NCBI GenBank assembly: GCA_033977085.1
Contig: CP138906.1
Span: 1,736,001 to 1,800,000, forward strand
Direction of reading: 5' to 3'
Origin: Apirhabdus apintestini
GTDB taxonomy: Bacteria; Pseudomonadota; Gammaproteobacteria; Enterobacterales; Enterobacteriaceae
DNA: 64,000 nucleotides
Shown here one piece after another: positions 21,136-31,340 of this stretch; the first letter of the stretch is position 1, and each line of letters opens with the position of its first letter. The notes beneath the pieces were generated by a model. The model was given only the letters and a program-made list of their open reading frames with translations. It was not told the DNA's origin and did not search any database. Position numbers and translations under genes: made by a program.

Positions 21136-21981
21136 TTAGCGCGTTCCTGACGATAATAGATGCGTCATAACACGGCCTAGTTCGTCTGACGCAATGCCAT
21201 ATTGTGACGATGTCACGTTTATTTTGAAGATATCCTGCAGACATCGCCATAGCGCAATGTGATTAGGCAAAGTACAAACGTGCGTTTCACCTGAAGCAAG
21301 TTGCTTCGTCAGGCGATAATTAAGCAACCTATATTGCCCTCCTTCCAGGGTATAGCGACTGGCCAACAAGTGATGGCGGAAATGAGATGTGGGCCAGGTC
21401 GCGACATAATGATTTGCCATTTGGAAATCACTTAGATACTGCTGCTGCTCATCAAATTGATAAAGCGGCGCCCACTTATTTCTATCGAGAACGGAGAGCA
21501 GCCAGCCATCCTGATTTTGCGATAAACGCCACGAGCCACACCGCGTCGTCTGAATGATATCCGCTTGCAATAGCAGTGGCTCACAGGGTGTTTGGCCGCC
21601 AAAACCTACATCGACAAGCCAGGCGTCTTCATTGAGGATGACGCGCAGTAATTGATGCGTGCGCGCAGGCATCGCCTGAGGTCTGGAAATTAAAACGCGC
21701 GCCGCTAACGACGTTACCTGAAACCCAAAAGCCTGTAATGCCTGGTAAAATAAGCCATTAAGCTCATAGCAATACCCTCCGCGCCCTGCCTCAATCAGCT
21801 TACGTATTAATGCGTCCTTATCTACTCCAATAGTCCTCTCAAAAAGAACGTCCAGATTTTCAAAGGGAATATTACAGCAATGAAAATGCTGTAACCGACG
21901 CAGAGACTGAATATCCGGGGCGATAAGCTCGCCAACAGGCCAACCTATTCGTAGTAAATAGCGCCCAGTATCTAACCCCAT
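21136..21981 (-). CDS. Arylamine N-acetyltransferase (NAT/NhoA family)
   Basis: NAT enzymes transfer acetyl from acetyl-CoA to arylamines, hydrazines and N-hydroxyarylamines; some relatives close macrolactams in antibiotic pathways. The catalytic triad is visible: Cys71 in RGGYCYELNG, His109 in PARTHQLLR and Asp124 in WLVDVGFGGQ. The ATG at 21981 is preferred because GAGGA lies eight bases upstream; this gives 281 residues, the family length. The frame is intact. It lies downstream of a type III polyketide synthase and a hydrolase on the same strand, so it may act on the product of that pathway rather than as a general NhoA. Sequence similarity to E. coli NhoA is only moderate. Confidence 0.88.
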   Translation of the reverse strand: MGLDTGRYLLRIGWPVGELIAPDIQSLRRLQHFHCCNIPFENLDVLFERTIGVDKDALIRKLIEAGRGGYCYELNGLFYQALQAFGFQVTSLAARVLISRPQAMPARTHQLLRVILNEDAWLVDVGFGGQTPCEPLLLQADIIQTTRCGSWRLSQNQDGWLLSVLDRNKWAPLYQFDEQQQYLSDFQMANHYVATWPTSHFRHHLLASRYTLEGGQYRLLNYRLTKQLASGETHVCTLPNHIALWRCLQDIFKINVTSSQYGIASDELGRVMTHLLSSGTR

Positions 21982-22073
21982 TTCCACGTCCTCTTTTATA
22001 TCCTGCCAGTATCAGCGTATGGCAGCACTTAATCCAAAACCATAATTCAGCATATTTAGGATCCCCTACCTTC

Positions 22074-22854
22074 TCAAATATTTTCCGCAAAAAAGAGCGT
22101 AAATGCTGATTTACTACCAGTGGGTTTTCAACATTACTAATATGGGCTGCCTTGGGAATAGTGATATGCTGACAACCAAGGCGATGAGCTAACCGCACGC
22201 CTTCTGCCGGAGGCCGGGGAATATCATATTCTCCCGTCATTACCAGAGACGGGCAGGCAATTTCCCGCAAAATAGAAAGCCTATCCTGACGACCAAAAAT
22301 AATTCGCCCAAGGGGGACGATGCTTTCACGTAATACGGCGGTGGGTAACTTGCATAGGCTTTGGTAGAGATCTTTTCTTAAAGTATCAGCATTCTGTGTA
22401 TAAAAAAGGAAACCAAATATTCACACATTTCAGGCGGGATCTTTCCTAACCTGGCAATAGTGTCGAGATTTCGAAAATAAACCTCATGCGTTTCTGCCGG
22501 CTCTGCACCCAAGTCTGTATCCATAAGCACCAGAGCTTTCACTGCTTTCGGATATCGATAGGCTAATTCAGCGCCCCACATTCCACCGACGGATAATCCG
22601 ACAATCGCAAATTCATTAATACCTAAACGTTGCATCAACTCATAATGATCTTCCGCCAGTGCGGTAAGTGAAGTACATGTTTCAGGGAGTCGGGGTGAAT
22701 CTCCGTGCCCCCATAAGTCGGGGATAATAACTCGATAATCACTGGACAGTGCCTCTATTTGCGGAGCCCACATTGATTTAGAAAATAAATAGCTATGCCC
22801 AAGGATAATTGGGAAACCTTGTCCTTTATCATAATAGGTCATTAACTTCTTCAT
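22074..22854 (-). pseudogene. Alpha/beta hydrolase, frameshifted
   Basis: The protein is an alpha/beta-hydrolase-fold enzyme. The oxyanion region GHSYLFSKSMW, the DLWGHGDSPRL motif, the nucleophile elbow GLSVGGMWG (Ser88), the acid TGEYDIPRP and the catalytic His in KAAHISN are all present. The start ATG at 22854 has GGGGTGAAAT upstream, 17 bp after the polyketide synthase stop. One base is missing near 22385, after which the frame continues through LYQSLCKLPTAVLRE to HLRSF. A further contraction in a T run near 22093 hides the probable natural end (SFFAENI, stop at 22074-22076). The gene lies between the polyketide synthase and the acetyltransferase, so a hydrolysis, release or deacylation step is likely. 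Confidence 0.8.
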
Positions 22855-22870
22855 ATTTCACCCCGTATTT

Positions 22871-23917
22871 TCAGCAAGTGGTTACCAGATTCATTTCCGT
22901 TGTGACGCCGGGCCCAAACCCTGCAATAATTCCTCTTTTATTCTTTTCCGACGTAATGTCTTCACACATGCGACGATAAGTGTCCAGCACGACAGAGCTT
23001 GAAATATTTCCGCAGTTCATCAGGGTTTCAAAACTATATTTAAACTTATCCAAGGGAACGTTAATTGTTTTTGCAATATTTTCCAGAATTCTAGGACCGC
23101 CGGCATGAATAATATAGAAATCCAGCTTGTCTATCTCCCATTCCTGAGTTTTTGCAAAGTTCTCCATTATCGGCGCTAATGACAGCATCGCACCCGGTAC
23201 GCGCTTATCGAGACGAAAATGGAAGCCTGTATCTTCAATATCGTAACTAATCCATGATTCGCTATCGGGAACCAGGTAGCTAGAATTTGAGGTGAATTTT
23301 AATCCGCTACTGGTATTTTCGCTAGTAACCACCGCAGCCGTTACTGCATCTCCAAACAGGCCATCTATGAGCAGGCTACTAATACTTGTATCCGTAGGCT
23401 GATAGCTAAGGGAGCAAAACTCATGGCTCACAATGAGCACATTACTTCCCGGATGGGCGGCAATAAAATCCTGAGCACGATTGATTGCAGTGCCGCCTGC
23501 GGCACACCCCATTTGTGCGATTGGAATTTGAACCGTATCACGAGGAAAATTAAAGTGGTTAATCATCCATGCGGTTAAAGACGGCATTGAAAACCCGGTA
23601 CAGGAAACATAAATAATAGCATTAATCTCTTTAGAGGATAAATCCGCATTTTGTAATGCTTCTTCTATAGCTTTAGGAATCAATTTTTTAGCTTCAATAT
23701 TAAACACCGTATTTCTGTAACCAAAACCAGAGTGGCGGGAGATAAGTTCTATTGGCAATACTAAGTGGCGCTTTTCAATGCCTATGTTAGTGATAATATC
23801 AATAGCTTTATCGATGTAACTTAATGATTTAAAGTTTTTCCTCGCAAAAGAGATTGTTTCATCCAAAGTAATAATATATTCCGGAAGAACGGTTGACGGT
23901 TTTGTTAATGTGCTCAC
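22871..23917 (-). CDS. Type III polyketide synthase, PhlD-like
   Basis: This is a homodimeric chalcone-synthase-type ketosynthase that condenses malonyl-CoA units on an acyl starter without an acyl carrier protein. The catalytic triad is complete: Cys138 in IAQMGCAAGG, His271 in FYIIHAGGP and Asn304 in MNCGNISSS. The C-terminal GFGPG loop is present. Segments such as KRHLVLPI, SCTGFSMPSLTA and DTGFHFRLDKR resemble, from memory, the phloroglucinol synthase PhlD of Pseudomonas (about 349 residues) more than plant or actinobacterial enzymes. The GTG at 23917 follows GGAGGT with six bases between, giving 348 residues. The frame is intact although its neighbours are broken. Its codon use is clearly more AT-rich than the surrounding genes, pointing to horizontal transfer. 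Confidence 0.93.
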   Translation of the reverse strand: MSTLTKPSTVLPEYIITLDETISFARKNFKSLSYIDKAIDIITNIGIEKRHLVLPIELISRHSGFGYRNTVFNIEAKKLIPKAIEEALQNADLSSKEINAIIYVSCTGFSMPSLTAWMINHFNFPRDTVQIPIAQMGCAAGGTAINRAQDFIAAHPGSNVLIVSHEFCSLSYQPTDTSISSLLIDGLFGDAVTAAVVTSENTSSGLKFTSNSSYLVPDSESWISYDIEDTGFHFRLDKRVPGAMLSLAPIMENFAKTQEWEIDKLDFYIIHAGGPRILENIAKTINVPLDKFKYSFETLMNCGNISSSVVLDTYRRMCEDITSEKNKRGIIAGFGPGVTTEMNLVTTC

Positions 23918-24177
23918 GTATACCTCCAACTATAGAATATGTATCATAAATATCATTCGTAAATTTGATGTTCATAAGGCGAACTTATGTAATCAGATAA
24001 AAACATGATTGAATAATCATTAGAGATCATCGCGCAATCTGTCAATAAATAATTTAAAAACATTTCACCCTTATATAATTAAGGCATATTTCCTTTATTA
24101 AACAATGCTTACGCCTTAAACAGAGAGATTAATCTGATATTTTTAATTTTTTTGTTTTTAACCAACTTGATTTTATT

Positions 24178-24209
24178 CATATGGTTAGAATTAACGAGCT
24201 TACCATATG
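24178..24209. promoter_or_regulatory. Inverted repeat between the divergent polyketide synthase and RidA-like genes
   Basis: CATATGGT and ACCATATG form a perfect eight-base inverted repeat with a 16-base spacer in a 414-bp AT-rich divergent region. Its position suggests an operator for a dimeric regulator controlling one or both genes. No regulator gene is adjacent. Confidence 0.45.
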
Positions 24210-24331
24210 GCTGATTAATAACGATTTGACAGCGAAGAGATTATTCACTTGACTGTAAACTCACGTCATGGCTGAAAGCTGATTAGCATTTTAACGGAAC
24301 TGGATTCATTTATATGACGAAAGGTGATTTT

Positions 24332-24706
24332 ATGAGTCGAGAAGTAATACTCAATATTCCGATGCCGGAAACACAATATACTTCATCCTGGATAACACGC
24401 GGCGCGGGCTACTCTTCACTTCCCATGCACCAATGCATCCTGATGGGACTATGTCAACTGACAATATTGAAAATCAATTAATTCTCATGTTTACTAACCT
24501 ACAAAAAACGCTGGAGGCTGCGGAAAGTAGTAATGATAATGTATTACAAATAATAATTTATTTAACGGACCCAGAGTACAGTAAAGCGCTTAATGAAATC
24601 TACCCACAATTTTTCGCCCCCCTATCCTAATCGTTCAACTATTATTGTGGAACGCATGCCAGTACCGGGTATGAAAGTGAAATTAACGGCTACTGCGTTA
24701 GCATAG
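24332..24706 (+). pseudogene. RidA/YjgF-family enamine deaminase, frameshifted
   Basis: RidA-family proteins hydrolyse reactive enamine/imine intermediates or act as related small-molecule hydrolases. Fragments LFTSHAPMHPDGTMS, NIENQLILMFTNLQKTLEAA, NVLQIIIYLTDPEY and RSTIIVERMPVPGMKVKLTA follow the family pattern in order, including the invariant Arg in the PNRSTI segment. Frameshifts lie near 24410 and in the C run at 24618-24623 (one C too many). Repaired length is about 125 residues. It is divergent from the polyketide synthase and of similarly low GC, so it is probably part of the same island. Confidence 0.78.
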
Positions 24707-24825
24707 TACTGGCTAAAAATATGCCATGCGATAAGTAACTTTCAGCGCTGAGGGATTAATTTATACATTCAATATTCTGTTTGTTTAAAAAATGTTGGGA
24801 TATAACCCCCCTTTTTAAACGCACT

Positions 24826-24852
24826 AAGGCAGGAATATCTTTTCCTGCCTTT
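24826..24852. terminator. Bidirectional hairpin terminator
   Basis: AAGGCAGGAA and TTCCTGCCTT form a ten-pair stem with a short loop, with T-rich sequence on the left side (read from the minus strand) and TTTGAATT on the right. It separates the RidA-like gene from the convergent YdcH-type gene. Confidence 0.75.
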
Positions 24853-24885
24853 GAATTAACCGATTAATTATCGAGGTTTACCGTA

Positions 24886-25110
24886 TCACGCCAGATTATT
24901 ATCTTCCTCTTTTAATAATCGATAAAGTTCATCCTTAATTTTTAGTTTCTCTTTTTTCATCGCCGCGACGTGTTCGTCGTATCCGCGTCCATCGGATTGC
25001 TCCAGCCGCGCGATGTCATGATCGAGACGGTTATGCTTATCAAATAGGGCCCGAAAACGCGGATGGCTTTCTTTTAGTTTACCTATTAGCTCTCGATATT
25101 CAGGAAACAT
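24886..25110 (-). CDS. YdcH-family (DUF465) small protein
   Basis: A 74-residue, strongly helical and charged protein: MFPEYRELIGKLKESHPRF at the start and DHDIARLEQSDGRGYDEHV in the middle, matching E. coli YdcH in length and motifs. The function of the family is unknown. The ATG at 25110 is chosen because AAGGAGTTG lies upstream and it gives the family's N-terminus; a longer upstream reading has no support. In E. coli ydcH is next to rimL, so the location here differs and this may be a paralogue. Confidence 0.82.
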   Translation of the reverse strand: MFPEYRELIGKLKESHPRFRALFDKHNRLDHDIARLEQSDGRGYDEHVAAMKKEKLKIKDELYRLLKEEDNNLA

Positions 25111-25214
25111 AGCTACAACTCCTTGTTGAGATAACTTCTGTATAACAAGGGTTATCACGTCAATCGCACGCTGTCACGTCGGAACATAGAAAATGTGCGA
25201 ACGATCATACTGAT

Positions 25215-25379
25215 TCAGCCCTCCCGCTCCCCTATAAAATGCGGATACGTGCGCTTAAGCATTACGCGGGTGTTAACATAGCGCTGGACGGGTAAAATAA
25301 CGACAGCTTCTATGACCAACGCTACGCTGGCAGCGTCCTCAAAAAACCCGGCCACCATTAACAGTGAAAGGAATGCCAT
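25215..25379 (-). CDS. Small putative membrane protein, unrecognised
   Basis: Fifty-four codons beginning MAFLSLLMVAGFFEDAA, with one clear hydrophobic N-terminal segment, a second moderately hydrophobic stretch (VALVIEAVVILPV) and a basic C-terminus. An upstream ATG at 25406 is possible but would overlap the start of the divergent nitroreductase gene. I do not recognise the family. Confidence 0.35.
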   Translation of the reverse strand: MAFLSLLMVAGFFEDAASVALVIEAVVILPVQRYVNTRVMLKRTYPHFIGEREG

Positions 25380-25380
25380 A

Positions 25381-26024
25381 ATGAATATTGAAAGCATTGT
25401 TCGCACACGCTACACCAGCAAAGCCTATGATCCAATGCGCCCGCTTAGCGCGGAACAACGTCAGCAGTTGCTCGATTTACTGCGCTTTAGCCCCTCATCC
25501 GTTAATTCACAGCCCTGGCATTTCTTTATTATTGAGAGCGCCGACGCGAAGGCGCGGGTGAAGCCCGCCTTTGGTGATTTGAACGGGGAAAAGTACAGAA
25601 CGCGGCGCTCACCGTCATCTTCGCCACTCGCACGCACATCGACGAAGCGCACCTGAATACCCTGTTAACTCAGGAGCAACAGGATGGACGTTTCATTAAC
25701 GACGAAGTAAAAGCATCTCAGGATAAAGGCCGCCGTTACTTTGTTAATCTGAATAGCGGTAGCGAACGTCAGCAGCAAGAGTGGATGGCACGCCAGGCTT
25801 ATATCTCCCTTGGTTTTCTGCTACTGGGCGCGGCAACGTTAGGGCTTAACGCTACGCCGGTTGAAGGTTTCGACCCGCAGCTTCTGGATGAAATACTGGA
25901 ACTTAAACAACAGGGGTACCGTAGCGTGGTTGCGGCTACGGTCGGGTATAGCAGCGAACAGGACTTTAACGCAGGTCTTCCTAAGTCACGGCTGCCCCAA
26001 GATAGCGTGATAACGCTGCTCTGA
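25381..26024 (+). pseudogene. NfsB-like FMN nitroreductase, one frameshift
   Basis: Members are FMN-containing NAD(P)H nitroreductases that reduce nitroaromatics and quinones. The fragments match E. coli NfsB in order: RHSTKAFD-like RTRYTSKAYD at the N-terminus, FSPSSVNSQPWHFFII (FMN phosphate region), QAYISLGFLLLGAATLGLNATPVEGFD and the C-terminal PKSRLPQDSV. One A is missing from a run near 25590; restoring it gives 214 residues (NfsB has 217). Similarity is moderate, so this may be a paralogue rather than nfsB itself. A hairpin (GGCAGAG/CTCTGCC) follows at about 26041. Confidence 0.82.
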
Positions 26025-26427
26025 AAAAACTGAATCGGGCGGCAGAGATCCACTCTGCCGCTCTGCGGGCACCCGCTCGACATTAGCGCGGCGTTAAAAT
26101 CATCGGCGCAGAGCCGCAATATCAAAGAAATTACCTATACATTTACTCAACAACCAAATCATACCTCTAAATTTCCGCTTACTAACAGTGGTTTTAACCA
26201 TGTGACATCGCATTTCTCTCTAAAATAACGAACTTTGTTCCTATATTTAGCCTCTGAATTTTGCGTCAGCGCGCATTTGCGGTTAGGATGCTTCGCCGTA
26301 TTACATGTCTTAATTAACACGGTTTCTCTGAGTAGTCCCATCGTGACTCCTGCCATCAAAAAAATAGTTAACGGCAGGAACACCGCGAGTGCGCCTCAGG
26401 TTCGGACAGGAACTTCTAGGAAAACGC
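26025..26427. other. Gap upstream of ansP
   Basis: About 400 bp without a supported gene. It holds the post-nitroreductase hairpin and presumably the ansP promoter. Open frames on both strands around 26159-26447 are mutually overlapping and have no recognisable features. Confidence 0.35.
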
Positions 26428-27912
26428 ATGAAACTGACAAAACATAAAGCGGAACAACACGCGGCGCGTCGCCGCTGGCTCAACGCGCATGACGCCGGTT
26501 ATAGCAAGGCTATGGATAATCGCCACGTCCAAATGATAGCGATTGGAGGGGCAATAGGAACCGGGCTATTCCTTGGTGCCGGTGCCCGTCTGCAAGCCGC
26601 TGGCCCTGCACTGGCGTTAATCTATCTAGTGTGTGGAATTTTCTCCTTTTTTATTCTCCGCGCCCTCGGCGAGCTGGTGCTGCACCGCCCATCCAGCGGT
26701 AGTTTTGTCTCATATGCCCGCGAATTCCTCGGTGAGAAAGCCGCCTATGTGGCAGGCTGGATGTATTTTGTAAACTGGGCGATGACCGGCATTGTTGATA
26801 TCACCGCCGTTGCGCTTTATATGCACTATTGGGGTTCATTTGGTGATATACCTCAGTGGGTTTTCGCCCTTGGTGCCCTGTGCCTCGTCGGCACCATGAA
26901 CATGATAGGCGTCCGCTGGTTCGCTGAAATGGAGTTTTGGTTCGCGCTAATTAAAGTGCTGACTATCGTGATTTTTCTCATCGTTGGCGTCGTGTTTCTC
27001 GGCACCGGAAAGCCGCTGGATGGAAACATGACAGGTTTTCATCTCATCACTGATAACGGCGGCATATTCCCTCATGGGCTACTCCCCGCGCTGGTTCTGA
27101 TACAGGGCGTAGTTTTTGCGTTCGCCGCTATTGAGCTGGTCGGCACCGCCGCGGGCGAATGCAAAAATCCAGAAACGATGGTCCCTAAGGCTATCAACAG
27201 TGTTATCTGGCGTATCGGCCTGTTCTATGTGGGCTCGATCCTGCTCTTGGTGTTGCTGCTGCCCTGGAATGCCTATCAGGCCGGTCAAAGCCCCTTCGTC
27301 ACTTTCTTCTCAAAACTCGGCGTGCCTTACATTGGCAGCATTATGAATATCGTGGTGCTCACGGCGGCGCTTTCCAGCCTGAACTCCGGGTTATACTCCA
27401 CCGGCCGCATTTTGCGCTCCATGTCCATGGGCGGCTCGGCGCCGGCGTTCATGTCCAAAATGAGTCGCCAACAGGTCCCTTACGCCGGTATTCTGGCGAC
27501 TATCGGTATCTATATTATCGGCGTGTTCCTGAACTACCTGGTGCCGTCCCGGGTGTTTGAAATAGTGCTCAATATTGCCTCTCTCGGGATTATTTCCTCG
27601 TGGGCTTTTATTGTGGTTTGTCAGCTACGATTGAGAAAAGCAATAAAAGAAGGCCGCGCGGCGGATATCCACTTCAAGCTGCCCGGTGCGCCGTTCACTT
27701 CGTGGCTCACCCTATTGTTCCTGCTGTCCGTACTGGTATTAATGGCGTTCGATTATCCGAACGGCACCTACACCATCGCGGCAATTCCGGTACTGGCGCT
27801 GGTGTTAATCGCAGGCTGGTACGGAGTGCGTAAACGCGTCAATATTGTCGCAAACACCGCACAGCCAGAGCCTGCGCAGGAAATCTCACAGCGCACTGAT
27901 ACGCAACCTTAA
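26428..27912 (+). CDS. ansP: AnsP, L-asparagine permease
   Basis: AnsP is a 12-helix inner-membrane APC-family amino acid:H+ symporter. The intact frame from ATG 26428 gives 494 residues (E. coli 499). Helix 1 carries MIAIGGAIGTGLFLGAGARL, the APC substrate-binding glycine motif, and the conserved VFAFAAIELVGTAAGEC of helix 6 is present. The start is chosen because TAGGAAAA precedes it and the protein then begins KAEQHAARRRWLNAHDAG, as in the family. A 12-pair hairpin follows the stop. Confidence 0.95.
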   Translation: MKLTKHKAEQHAARRRWLNAHDAGYSKAMDNRHVQMIAIGGAIGTGLFLGAGARLQAAGPALALIYLVCGIFSFFILRALGELVLHRPSSGSFVSYAREFLGEKAAYVAGWMYFVNWAMTGIVDITAVALYMHYWGSFGDIPQWVFALGALCLVGTMNMIGVRWFAEMEFWFALIKVLTIVIFLIVGVVFLGTGKPLDGNMTGFHLITDNGGIFPHGLLPALVLIQGVVFAFAAIELVGTAAGECKNPETMVPKAINSVIWRIGLFYVGSILLLVLLLPWNAYQAGQSPFVTFFSKLGVPYIGSIMNIVVLTAALSSLNSGLYSTGRILRSMSMGGSAPAFMSKMSRQQVPYAGILATIGIYIIGVFLNYLVPSRVFEIVLNIASLGIISSWAFIVVCQLRLRKAIKEGRAADIHFKLPGAPFTSWLTLLFLLSVLVLMAFDYPNGTYTIAAIPVLALVLIAGWYGVRKRVNIVANTAQPEPAQEISQRTDTQP

Positions 27913-27920
27913 ACGTACAC

Positions 27921-27947
27921 CTGAATGCGCCCGCCGGGCGCATTCAG
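27921..27947 (+). terminator. Terminator of ansP
   Basis: CTGAATGCGCCC and GGGCGCATTCAG form a perfect 12-pair stem with a three-base loop, followed by CTCTTCTTC. It begins nine bases after the ansP stop. Confidence 0.75.
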
Positions 27948-28312
27948 CTCTTCTTCGATATACAATCGTATTACTGTTAATCCTTCTGTCCGCCGCCCGC
28001 CATTTATTGCATCGATATTAATAGCTTTTTCAAAAACAGACTCAGAGCCATTTTCTTATTTTGAAAGAAATACGCAAATAATCACACCAGAGCGATGCTG
28101 ACTGTTTTATTCTGCTGCTCATCAAATATCACTAGATTCCTCAAACACTGAATTATTGCCCTTACTTTTAATAGATAATCACTTCCCTGAAGCTAACCAT
28201 GAGGTACCTCTGCAATCAGATTAATTATATACCTTACTGAAAACCCATATGAATAAATACAAGGCGATCAAAGTGTATCAATCGTCATTTTAATTTGGCA
28301 ATAGGAAGCGCC
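27948..28312. other. Gap between ansP and the autotransporter gene
   Basis: AT-rich, 365 bp, no supported gene. It presumably contains the autotransporter promoter; AGGAAG at about 28303 is its ribosome binding site. Confidence 0.35.
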
Positions 28313-31300
28313 ATGATGAAAATAATGGGATCGTATAGATTTCAGTTTCCAAAGAAAATATTTCCTCTGTTATTATTAATCGCGTCATCTCCCGCAGGCG
28401 CCGAATCAACAATAGAAACTAATCTGGCAGAGCGTATAAAAGATAGTGAATTTAACGCGCTGTGGGGCCTGGGCGCTATTGGCGCAGACTATGCCTATGC
28501 CGCAGGCTATACGGGGAAAGGCATTGCGATTGGTGTGTTGGACGAAGCCGTCTTTTTCATCCTGAATTTAATGGCAAGCTGCAGGTTTTCTCACTTGAAA
28601 ATGAAAACTTTAACTATTCTGATTATCCGGATGGCACCCTCGAAATTGGTACGCATGGTACCCACGTAGCCGGTATCGCTGCGGCCAAGCGCGACGGAAT
28701 AGGCATGCACGGCGTTGCCTATGATGCAGATATCATCGCGGCCAAATATTTACAAACTAGCGTCGATCATTCTGAACAGATAATTAATAGCAAAGCGAGG
28801 ATTATTAATAATAGTTGGGGCCCTTCACCAGATATTAATACAGACAGCAATGGCAACCTTATAAAAAGACCCAACGGTACCGGGATTACGAGCAGGTTAC
28901 CCTACAGGATAATATCGACACTTACGGCCCTTATCTGCCTGATATAGAGGCCATGAGTCGCAGCCCAATCCCCTTTAAATATAATTATGCTAACAGCGCT
29001 CCCGCAATGCTGCGGGCGGCCAGAGCCAATAAACTTATTGTATTCGCCGCCGGCAATGAAAATAATTATAACGTTCCTTTAGGGGAATCTTCTCTTCCCT
29101 ATTTCTTTCCAGATATTTTATCTCACTATTTAGTGGTTACTAATCTAACCCCACAGAATGAATTAGCGGCATCCTCAACCTCCTGTGGCTACGCGGCAAG
29201 TTACTGTATCTCAGCCCCAGGCACGGACATTCTGAGTACAGCCGGCTGGCTCATCTCCCCTGACGGCGGTCCCATTACTCAGCAGGCGCTGGATAATGAC
29301 GAACTGGCTCTGCAGTATGGCTACATGACCATGTCGGGAACCTCCATGGCCGCGCCTGTCGTTAGCGGCGCCGCAGCTGTACTCATGCAGCGATTTCCTT
29401 ATATGACCACGGCCCAAATAGCGGCGGTGCTTAAAACTACGGCAACCGATTTAGGCGAGCCTGGCTTAGACGCCCGCTACGGCTGGGGGAAATTAAATCT
29501 TAGAGCCGCAATTAACGGCCCGGGGATGTTTGTCACCCAGGAAGACATCCCGTCTGCTTTCTATATTGATGGCTCTTATCAGGACCGGTTATTTATTGCC
29601 AATATTCCCGGCTACGGTGCTATCGTTGAGGCCAACACGCCAGCGGCACGCACCTGTAACAGCGTTGAATGCGCGTATGACATTTGGAGCAACGCTATTT
29701 CCGGCCACGGCGGGCTTCTCAAAACGGGTAAGGGAACGCTGGAACTTACCGGTAACAGTAATTATCACGGCCCTACCCTGGTCAACCAAGGCACACTGGC
29801 GATCAACGGTGGTATCACCTCTCACGTCACCCTGCAAAGTGGCGGCACGTTACAGGGTAACGGAAGTATTGGTGCCCTCAGTGTATTAGCCGGCGGGCGC
29901 ATTGCGCCCAAAAGTGATGCCACGCTTCACGTTGCGCAAAATATCAACTTCGAGCCGGGCTCCCGTTACCGCGTGGCCGTTAGCCGGGCAGGACATAGCA
30001 GCCGCCTTGAAAGCGCGGGGGCTGCCGCTATTAACGGTGGCGATGTCGCTATATCGTTAGATAATAGCGCCAATCTCCTTTCATTTGAGGATGTTCAGTC
30101 ATTATCTCATCGTTCATTTACCATTCTTTCCGCCCGTCAGGGTATTAGCGGCCACTTCAGCGCCGTTCTTCCTTATTATCTTTTTATTGGCGCCGGGCTG
30201 GCCTACACGCCCGAGATCATCACGGTAAATATAGGACGCAACGCCACGCCGTTTGCCTTCGTTGCCGCAACGAAAAATGAACGCGCGGTCGCCAGTGCGG
30301 CAGATAAATTGCCGGCCGGACATCCGGTTTACGAAAGCATACTGATGAATAGTTCCACGGCCGCGGCGCGCCGGGCATTTAGCCAGTTGTCCGGTGAGCC
30401 GCATGCAGCCACTGCCTCTGCGTTATTAGATAACGCCGGTATAGTGCGCGATACGCTTAACGCACGCTTGCGTCACAGGCAGAGTCTTAGCGACGCTTCC
30501 GAAGTCCGTGAGAATGACGGCGGTGCCTGGGTTCAAATAACCGGTGATAAAAATCACGTTTCTGGTACGCATAACGCTTCCGGTTTCAAATCATCCACCA
30601 GCGGCATTTTACTCGGTATTGATACGGGCGAAAAAGAAAACGGATATCTGGGACTGGCCACTGGGTATACGCACAGCGTTATACGCAGCGGCCAGCGAGG
30701 GCACGCGAAAAGCGATAACTATCATGCGGGCATCTATGCGGGCAAACGGCTAGATAACGTGCTGCTACGTGCGGGGATTGCTAACACATGGCACCGCATT
30801 GATACCACGCGTTCGGTAAATTATGCGGCCCAAGCGGATAGTCTGGCCGCCGGTTATAGTGCCAGCACGCATCAGCTATTTGTAGAAACAGGCTATGCGC
30901 CTGATGCAGACCGGAGCAGTCTGGAGCCCTTCGCCCGCCTCGCCTGGGCCGATTTTGTCAGCCAAAGCGTGCATGAACGCGGCGGGTCGGCCGCACTGCG
31001 TGCGGGAAAACAAAGCATGGAAACCACACTATCTACGATTGGAGTACGGGCTGGCAGGCAGTGGTCATATGACAAAGGGCGATCGCTAGCCCTGCATGGC
31101 GAACTTGGCTGGCAGCATCGTTACAATTCGCTGCGGCGCGATAAAACGCTTAATTTTACGCAGGCAACCTCGCCCTTTACCGTGGATAGCGTGGCGGCGG
31201 CGCGAGACGGCGCGCGGTTAGCGATAGAAGCCCTTACCACACTGGGTACCCGCGCCTCAGTCAGCCTGAGTTATCACAGCGGTTTTTCCGCCAGGCACCA

Positions 31301-31340
31301 AAGCAATGCTCTTCAGGCCGGAGTACAGCTACAGTTTTAA
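28313..31340 (+). pseudogene. Subtilisin-type autotransporter serine protease, two frameshifts
   Basis: This is a type Va secreted protein of about 1,010 residues. A signal peptide (KKIFPLLLLIASSPAGA) is followed by an S8 subtilase domain with the triad Asp77 in IGVLDEAV, His in GTHGTHVAGIAAA and Ser in MSGTSMAAPVVSGAAA, with the oxyanion Asn in FAAGNENNYN. A beta-helical linker with passenger-associated repeats (GLLKTGKGTLELTGNSNYHG, TLVNQGTLAING) follows, then the C-terminal 12-strand beta-barrel ending GVQLQF with the terminal Phe. Frameshifts lie near 28550 and 28885; everything after 28953 is open for 795 residues. Serratia SSP and related proteases have this architecture. It would release or display a protease on the cell surface if repaired. 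Confidence 0.88.

Noticed and set aside
25312..25380. Longer N-terminus for the nitroreductase starting at 25312
   Set aside because: The family N-terminus starts at MNIESIVRTRY (25381); upstream residues have no family support.
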